From positions 1 through 11,237 of the forward strand of contig DVHV01000096.1 of the NCBI GenBank assembly GCA_018711775.1: DNA of 11,237 bases, read 5' to 3'. The notes beneath the pieces are model-generated. The model worked only from the letters and a program-made list of their open reading frames with translations, ran no database searches and had not been told where the DNA came from. This document shows positions 6,174 through 11,237 of the stretch, one piece after another. Position 1 is the stretch's first letter. The number at the start of each line of letters is the position of its first letter. Source of the DNA: Candidatus Onthocola stercoravium (GTDB lineage Bacteria; Bacillota_I; Bacilli_A; RF39; UBA660). The position numbers and the translations under genes are program-made.

Positions 6174-6965
6174 ATGAAAATTATTAATAATTTGAAATAT
6201 ACTTATAAAAAATATGGCTTTTTATTACAACAATTAGTATCGCGAGACTTCAAGGTAAAATATAAAAGAAGTGTTTTGGGTATTTTTTGGAGTTTACTAT
6301 ATCCAATTTTAATGATGGCTGTTATGGCCATAGTGTTTTCTAATGTATTTAGAATGTCAACGCCTGGAGTTAGTTATTTAGCGTATTTGATGATTGGTTT
6401 AACGTTTTTTAACTACTTTAGTGAAGCATCAAATTTAGCAATGAGTAGCGTTGTTAGCAATTTTTCTCTTATTAATAAAGTGTATATTCCCAAATATATA
6501 TTTCCGTTATCTAAATGTTTATTTGTAGGAATAAATTTCTTGCTTACATTAATACCATTGTATGCTGTAATTATATTTACTGGAACTGGCCTTAACTGGT
6601 GGCATTTACTACTACCTTTTTCCTTTGTTTGCTTATTTTTATTTACAGTTGGTATGGGATTTATATTATCTACGATATCTGTATTCTTACGAGACATGTT
6701 TTATATCTATGGCATAATAACAACTATTTGGACATATCTAACACCAATTATGTATGATATAAGTATAATTAATCCAACATTACAATTCATCATGAAATTT
6801 AATCCAATGTATCAATTTATTAATTTTGCAAGAACAATTATTCTATATGGTAACTGCCCGACGATTGGTCAGTTTGCAGGTTGTTTTGTTTCGGCGATAG
6901 TTATATTCTTTATAGGTATATTTGTATTTAAAAAGAATCAAGACAAGTTTATTTATTATGTCTAG
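6174..6965 (+). CDS. Polysaccharide/teichoic acid ABC exporter, permease subunit (TagG/Wzm-type)
   Basis: A 263-residue ABC-2 type permease that, with the ATPase encoded next, would move lipid-linked polysaccharide across the membrane. The N-terminal signature RDFKVKYKRSVLGIFWSLL (24-42) is characteristic of TagG/Wzm/RfbA permeases. Hydrophobic segments lie near residues 36-56, 68-84, 113-136, 145-170, 178-195 and 233-252. The conserved FLRDM (171-175), between the fourth and fifth segments, and the late motif FNPMYQFINFAR (209-220) are both family hallmarks. Start choice is uncertain: ATG 6174 is 10-11 bases from the AAAGGA ribosome site (6158-6163), while the in-frame TTG 6168 is at four to five bases and adds two residues. 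Its stop overlaps the ribosome site of the ATPase gene, so the pair is co-translated. TagG versus capsule-type Wzm cannot be separated here. Confidence 0.9.
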   Translation: MKIINNLKYTYKKYGFLLQQLVSRDFKVKYKRSVLGIFWSLLYPILMMAVMAIVFSNVFRMSTPGVSYLAYLMIGLTFFNYFSEASNLAMSSVVSNFSLINKVYIPKYIFPLSKCLFVGINFLLTLIPLYAVIIFTGTGLNWWHLLLPFSFVCLFLFTVGMGFILSTISVFLRDMFYIYGIITTIWTYLTPIMYDISIINPTLQFIMKFNPMYQFINFARTIILYGNCPTIGQFAGCFVSAIVIFFIGIFVFKKNQDKFIYYV

Positions 6966-6969
6966 GAGG
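6964..6969 (+). promoter_or_regulatory. Shine-Dalgarno site of the ABC ATPase, overlapping the permease stop
   Basis: AGGAGG, the strongest ribosome site in the window, begins within the TAG stop (6963-6965) of the permease and lies five bases before ATG 6975. This arrangement favours coupled, stoichiometric synthesis of the two exporter subunits. Confidence 0.8.
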
Positions 6970-6974
6970 TTTGC

Positions 6975-7751
6975 ATGAAGAAAAAGGAAATAATGATTGA
7001 TGTTGACCATGTATCGATGCGATTTAATTTAGGTATTGAAAAAGGATTTTCCCTAAAGCAAGCTTTTGTTGATTTGTTTAATAAGGAAAAAAGAAAAAAA
7101 AGAAAGAATAATGAATTTTGGGCTTTAAAAGATGTTGACTTTAAAATCAACAAAGGGGAAGTTGTCGGATTTATTGGTTCAAACGGTGCTGGGAAATCAA
7201 CACTTTTAAAGGTTGTTGCGGGAGTTATGAAGCCGACGAAAGGTAAAGTCGATGTTTATGGAAATGTTTGTCCAATGATTGAACTGGGGGCTGGATTTGA
7301 TCCACAGTTAACGGCAAGAGAAAACATTTATTTGAATGGAGCAGTAATGGGATATTCCAAGGAACTGATTGATTCGAAATTTGATGAAATAGTTGAGTTT
7401 TCGGAACTTAGAGATTTTCTAGATGTGCCAGTTCAAAACTTTTCATCTGGTATGGTTGCAAGACTTGCTTTTTCAATAGCAACAATTGTTGAGCCAGAAA
7501 TACTTATTGTCGATGAAATATTATCAGTTGGTGACATTGCGTTTCAAGCCAAAAGTGAAGCAAAAATGATGCAAATGATTGGTGGGGGAACAACGGTTTT
7601 GTTTGTATCACATTCAATTGAACAAATAAAAAAGATGTGTGAAAGGGTAGTTTGGATTGAACACGGTGTAGTTCAAAAAATAGGGGGAAAAGAAGTGTGT
7701 GATGAGTATATGAGGAAAATGGGTGTAGAGAATGACGAATTATACAAATGA
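6975..7751 (+). CDS. Polysaccharide/teichoic acid ABC exporter, ATP-binding subunit (TagH/Wzt-type)
   Basis: A 258-residue ABC ATPase, expected on the cytoplasmic face of the permease encoded just upstream. Walker A is GSNGAGKST (68-76), the signature is FSSGM (156-160, in place of LSGGQ and typical of this exporter group), Walker B is EILIVDE (175-181), the D-loop is SVGD (184-187) and the switch histidine is H213 in VSHS. NxxxRFNLG-like N-terminal residues and a basic segment (38-46) precede the core. IELGAGFDPQLTARENIYLNG (102-122 region) is typical of TagH/Wzt exporters. It ends right after the nucleotide-binding domain, lacking the C-terminal carbohydrate-binding or extra domain of Wzt and B. 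subtilis TagH, so chain selection by that route is not expected. The gene overlaps the next one by 20 bases. Its base composition is visibly richer in GC than that of the following glycosyltransferase. Confidence 0.92.
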   Translation: MKKKEIMIDVDHVSMRFNLGIEKGFSLKQAFVDLFNKEKRKKRKNNEFWALKDVDFKINKGEVVGFIGSNGAGKSTLLKVVAGVMKPTKGKVDVYGNVCPMIELGAGFDPQLTARENIYLNGAVMGYSKELIDSKFDEIVEFSELRDFLDVPVQNFSSGMVARLAFSIATIVEPEILIVDEILSVGDIAFQAKSEAKMMQMIGGGTTVLFVSHSIEQIKKMCERVVWIEHGVVQKIGGKEVCDEYMRKMGVENDELYK

Positions 7752-9837
7752 AATTGTTAATTTTGAAAAGTTTAAAAATATAAAATATGAAAAAAGCATT
7801 TTAAATTCGCAAAAAAAATTTTTTACAATTTATATTCTAATAAATAATTTAAATAAACTTGATTTAAATGTTGTAACAAGCGTATTAAATCAAACTTTTA
7901 AAGATTTTGAATTTTTGATTTTTATTAAAAAAAGCGATGATTTAGAAAAAATATTAGATTTGGAAAACCACACTTTTAAAGATTACAGAATAAAGATAAT
8001 AGAAGTTGATAATTTTGATTTTCATAGTTTAAATAATTTTTTTGAAACAGAATTTTTAGTACAAATTGATGAGGATAGTTATATGGATAAGACTTTATTA
8101 GAGTTGGCCTATTATAATATAAATTTCTCTAAAATAAACGATAAAATTATTTATACAAATGTGGTTGATTTAAAAGAAAACAAATTATATAATGAAGTTA
8201 TAATTAATAAATCATTAAAAAAAATCTTGATATTTACTAACATATTGATTTTCAATAAAACTTTATTATATAATGTTTTGAAAAGTGATTTCAATAATAT
8301 AGGGTTTGTTCATTTCAATTATTATGGCACATTTACGACGAACTATTCATGCACAGTTATTTCAGCAAATAAAGGTTTAAAAAACTACCCACAAAGTTGT
8401 TTATATAATTACAATTCTGAACCGAGTAATTTTGTATTAAAATATAATGCTAAAAAAAGTAAAAATGCCATTTTGTGTATAATGCCTTGGGCAAAAGTAG
8501 GCGGAGCGGATTTGTTTAATTTAAATGTTATTAAGTACTTAAAAGAAAAAGGATATTCCATATTTATTATTGCAACTGAAGTGTGTAAATATGAAATGCG
8601 TGAAAGTTTTGAAGATTATGCAGATGCTTATTATGATTTAACAACTTTTTTACAAAGAGAATATTGGGCAGATTTTATAAAAAATATTATTTTGCATAAC
8701 GATATAAAATTGATTTTTCAAATGAATAGTTTATACTTTTACCATTTAATACCATGGATAAAATACCAGTTTCCAAAATTACCTATATTGGAATATTTAC
8801 ATGCTGAAGATTTTGGTTGGAGAAATGGTGGTTATCCAAAAGATTCTACCGCAGTATCACAATTTATTGATAAAACTTTTACATGTAATGAACATTTAAA
8901 AACAATAATGCACGATAAAATGAATAGAGTAAATGATATTAGCGTTAAAACTTTATATATTGGTGTTGATACTGAAAAATTTAATCCTGATATTGTAAAA
9001 ATAACTGACAAAACAACAGAAGAGTTTTGTAAAGGCAAAAAAGTTATATTATTTCCTAGTCGTTTCTCTTATGAAAAGAGGCCAATATTTTTGCTGAATT
9101 TAATGAAGAAAATAAAAGAAGAAAGAAACGATATAGTTTGCATAATGGTAGGAGATGGTGATGCCAAAGGTGATATAATAAAATTTATCAATAAATATTC
9201 TCTGGAAGATGTAATAAAATTAATTCCAATGCAATCTGACATAAGGCAATATTATAAATTAGCAGATATAACAATAATCTGTTCACTATCCGAAGGCATA
9301 ACTTTAACAACCTATGAATCTCTATCAATGAATAAACCTGTTGTAACAGCGGATGTTGGTGGGCAAAGAGAAATTGTTAAAAATGGTTCTGGAATGGTTA
9401 TTAAAACTTATCAAGATATTAAAAAGGATTTATATAATTTCAATTATAGTGAAGAAGAATTAATATCATATAAAAATGCCATATACAAATTGTTGAATAA
9501 TCATTATCCAAAAAACAAATTGCGAAATAAAGTTATCAGCAATTACTCTCAACAACGAATGTTGGATACTATTGAAACTAATATTAACGCATTAATTGTA
9601 AATAAGTCAAAGATTAAACAAGATTTAATTGTTGATGAAAACTTTGCAATAAGATTTCTGGTTCTGTTTAATGAAACTAGCAAGGTGTTTTTTAATAATT
9701 CATTTGAATTCGATAATTATAAACAATATATGAAAAATAAATTGTGGAAGAAATGGTGGTGGCGAGGTTTTGTTAAATGTGTCAAATTGATGCATTTAGA
9801 TAAAATCATAAAAAAAATATATTTTAGAGGGAAGTGA
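7732..9837 (+). CDS. Two-domain glycosyltransferase: degenerate family 2 domain fused to a family 4 domain
   Basis: A 701-residue protein. Residues about 29-185 resemble a GT2 (GT-A fold) domain: FTIYILINNLNKLDLN (31-46), SVLNQTFKDFEFLI (50-63) and VQIDEDSYMDKTLLELA (110-126), where DED sits in the metal-binding position; the usual DDGS motif after the third strand is replaced by KKSDD (66-70), so activity is doubtful. Residues about 244-620 form a GT4 (GT-B fold) domain: AKVGGAD (254-260), LYIGVDTEKFNP (408-419), FPSRFSYEKRP (441-451), MVGDGD (472-477), and the E-x7-E catalytic signature EGITLTTYE (521-529). The C-terminus (669-701) is Trp/Lys-rich, suggesting peripheral membrane attachment. 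It starts inside the ABC ATPase gene (20-base overlap), pointing to translational coupling. The sugar and acceptor are unknown; it presumably builds the exported glycan. Confidence 0.85.
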   Translation: MTNYTNEIVNFEKFKNIKYEKSILNSQKKFFTIYILINNLNKLDLNVVTSVLNQTFKDFEFLIFIKKSDDLEKILDLENHTFKDYRIKIIEVDNFDFHSLNNFFETEFLVQIDEDSYMDKTLLELAYYNINFSKINDKIIYTNVVDLKENKLYNEVIINKSLKKILIFTNILIFNKTLLYNVLKSDFNNIGFVHFNYYGTFTTNYSCTVISANKGLKNYPQSCLYNYNSEPSNFVLKYNAKKSKNAILCIMPWAKVGGADLFNLNVIKYLKEKGYSIFIIATEVCKYEMRESFEDYADAYYDLTTFLQREYWADFIKNIILHNDIKLIFQMNSLYFYHLIPWIKYQFPKLPILEYLHAEDFGWRNGGYPKDSTAVSQFIDKTFTCNEHLKTIMHDKMNRVNDISVKTLYIGVDTEKFNPDIVKITDKTTEEFCKGKKVILFPSRFSYEKRPIFLLNLMKKIKEERNDIVCIMVGDGDAKGDIIKFINKYSLEDVIKLIPMQSDIRQYYKLADITIICSLSEGITLTTYESLSMNKPVVTADVGGQREIVKNGSGMVIKTYQDIKKDLYNFNYSEEELISYKNAIYKLLNNHYPKNKLRNKVISNYSQQRMLDTIETNINALIVNKSKIKQDLIVDENFAIRFLVLFNETSKVFFNNSFEFDNYKQYMKNKLWKKWWWRGFVKCVKLMHLDKIIKKIYFRGK

Positions 9838-9842
9838 TTTTA

Positions 9843-11237
9843 ATGAAAATTAATAGTTATTTAAAAAGGGTAAAATTTTTACTTCGAAGAGAGAATAAAT
9901 ATATTCCTAGTGGTTATAAAAGTAATAATAAATTTGATTGTTGTCCGAAAGTCAGTGTTTTATTGCCCATATATAATCATGCTGATGTTGCAAAGTATGC
10001 AATTGAATCAATCCTAAAACAAACTTATCAAAATATTGAGTTAATCATTTTAGATGATGGATCAAAAGACAATTTGCAAGAAAAAATAAAGAAATATTAT
10101 AAACATGAAAATGTAAAAATTTATCTTCAAAAAAACCAAAAATTACCTAGGGCTTTAACTCACTTACATCAATTAGCAACTGGTGATTTTATTACATGGA
10201 CCTCAGCGGATAATATAATGGCCCCTGAAATGATAGAAACTTTGGTGCAAAAATTAATGATGAATCCTAATGCCGCTTTAGTTTATGGTGATGTGTATGT
10301 TATTGATAAAAATAATAAACCTTATTTTGGAGTATGCAGAGATGCAGAAAGAGATTTCAACAAACCAAACATAATAAGACTAAATAGAAGCGATAAACCT
10401 TTAAGTATTGGAAATGATAATTACATAAATGCAAGTTTTCTTTATAGAAAAGAAAATAGTGATGTATTAATGGGAAAATATTCAGATGATATAATTGGAG
10501 CAGAAGATTATGATTACTGGTTAAGACTGCAAAAAACTGGCAAATTAGTTCATATTAGAAATAAAAAACCATTATATTATTATAGAGTTCATGATAATTC
10601 AATGAGTCATGAGTTAGAAACAAAAAAATTAAAAAAACATCAATCTAGGTTAGAAAACCTTCAAAAATATGAGCAAAATAGAATAAAATGGTGTAGCAAA
10701 AGACCTAATATAATTTTTGATGTAAATGATAAAAAAATAGATATACTTGATTATATTTTAGGATTACCTGTTTATATAAATGAAAAAGAAAATGATAAAA
10801 ATATTTATTTTGTAAGCAAAAACGCAAAAGAAGAAAACGTATACTACATGGTTACTGATGAATATTACCTATTAAAAGATACAAAAAAACAAAGAGATAT
10901 TGTTAAAATATTTAAAGGTATTAATGTACCGCGAGAAACTTATAAGTCGAGAAACTTATATTCGCATTCTTTTTATCAAGACGAATTAATCAGAGTAAAA
11001 AAACCAATATTTGGTTGTCATATTAATTCTAATAATTTTTCAGAAAATGATTTAATAGAAATATTAAAAAATAATAATGATATTTTATTTGTTATGTTAG
11101 ATGAAATAAGTAACAATAAAATTAAAACAATAAGCGAAAATTATAATAACTTTATTTATTATCCCAATAAAGTATTTGGAGTAGAATATCAAACATACTC
11201 ATATTTTTCTAGAATAATAAGTTTTAAAAACGATACC
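9843..11237 (+). CDS. Family 2 glycosyltransferase, N-terminal 465 residues (3' end outside window)
   Basis: An open frame starts at ATG 9843 and continues without a stop to the right edge (465 codons, incomplete). A GAGGG ribosome site (9827-9831) and the GTGAT at 9834-9838 precede the ATG. Residues about 35-255 form a GT-A domain: VSVLLPIYN (37-45), SILKQTYQNIEL (56-67), DDGS (71-74) binding the nucleotide, SADN (121-124) at the DxD metal site, GAEDYDYWLRL (219-229) carrying the likely catalytic acidic pair, and YYYRVHDNSMS (245-255) closing the fold. Together these are typical of active family 2 enzymes. A region of at least 170 residues follows (about 290-465); I do not recognise it, although short strand-like runs such as IYFVSK (321-326) and DILFVMLDE (413-421) suggest a second Rossmann-like fold. 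It lies five bases after the preceding glycosyltransferase gene and should share its transcript. Donor sugar unknown. Confidence 0.9.
   Translation, partial: MKINSYLKRVKFLLRRENKYIPSGYKSNNKFDCCPKVSVLLPIYNHADVAKYAIESILKQTYQNIELIILDDGSKDNLQEKIKKYYKHENVKIYLQKNQKLPRALTHLHQLATGDFITWTSADNIMAPEMIETLVQKLMMNPNAALVYGDVYVIDKNNKPYFGVCRDAERDFNKPNIIRLNRSDKPLSIGNDNYINASFLYRKENSDVLMGKYSDDIIGAEDYDYWLRLQKTGKLVHIRNKKPLYYYRVHDNSMSHELETKKLKKHQSRLENLQKYEQNRIKWCSKRPNIIFDVNDKKIDILDYILGLPVYINEKENDKNIYFVSKNAKEENVYYMVTDEYYLLKDTKKQRDIVKIFKGINVPRETYKSRNLYSHSFYQDELIRVKKPIFGCHINSNNFSENDLIEILKNNNDILFVMLDEISNNKIKTISENYNNFIYYPNKVFGVEYQTYSYFSRIISFKNDT

Noticed and set aside
6413..7153. Two open frames on the - strand (6413-6697 and 6962-7153)
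   Set aside because: They are shadows of the ABC permease and ATPase genes, with low-complexity translations.
8832..9038. 68-codon open frame on the - strand
   Set aside because: It is antisense to the GT4 domain of the fusion glycosyltransferase, with no supporting signal.
1..11237. Mycoplasma-type code (TGA as Trp), tRNA, rRNA, transposase or prophage genes
   Set aside because: TGA ends two genes at sensible positions and TGG is used for Trp; I saw no cloverleaf, rRNA segment, transposase motif or phage structural gene.

Overview
The window comes from an AT-rich, Gram-positive-type bacterium. Ribosome binding sites are GGAGG or AGGAG, promoters are TTGAtt / TGnTATAAT-like, intrinsic terminators end in T8 tracts, and TGA acts as a true stop (for example at 7749-7751 and 9835-9837) while TGG encodes Trp. 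A TagO-type lipid-carrier transferase with a TagGH-type exporter fits the Bacillota. I would guess a low-GC Bacilli, Erysipelotrichia or RF39-like lineage, but nothing here fixes the taxon.

Layout, all genes on the + strand. (1) 1-791: the C-terminal part of a type II P-type cation-transporting ATPase, entering from the left. (2) 827-3139: two separately promoted accessory genes, a class II Fic-domain protein closed by its own terminator, and an AlbA_2/Schlafen-like plus GHKL-like plus winged-helix protein. (3) 3140-3509: two adjacent hairpins, a tandem array of four 20-base (eight 10-base) repeats that runs exactly into the start codon and supplies the ribosome binding site, and a 79-residue MqsA/YgiT-like zinc protein with no DNA-binding half, closed by a strong terminator. 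(4) 3586-11237: a cell-envelope polysaccharide cluster consisting of a TagO/WecA transferase, an O-antigen ligase/polymerase-like membrane protein, an ABC-2 permease and its ATPase, a GT2-GT4 fusion glycosyltransferase, and a family 2 glycosyltransferase that runs off the right edge.

How the cluster probably works (inference from family knowledge): TagO loads an N-acetylhexosamine phosphate on undecaprenyl phosphate, the glycosyltransferases extend the chain in the cytoplasm, the two-gene ABC transporter flips the lipid-linked chain, and the multi-pass O-antigen-ligase-like protein may polymerise or transfer the glycan outside. Having both an ABC exporter and a Wzy/WaaL-like protein suggests either more than one polymer or an unusual final transfer step.

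Most unusual features: the tandem repeat array that duplicates a ribosome binding site ahead of an orphan antitoxin-like zinc protein; the A8 tract directly after the start codon of the polymerase-like gene inside its 71-base overlap with tagO; and the Fic plus AlbA_2/GHKL pair, which resembles an accessory or defence insertion between housekeeping loci. No complete previously undescribed system can be proven from sequence alone.
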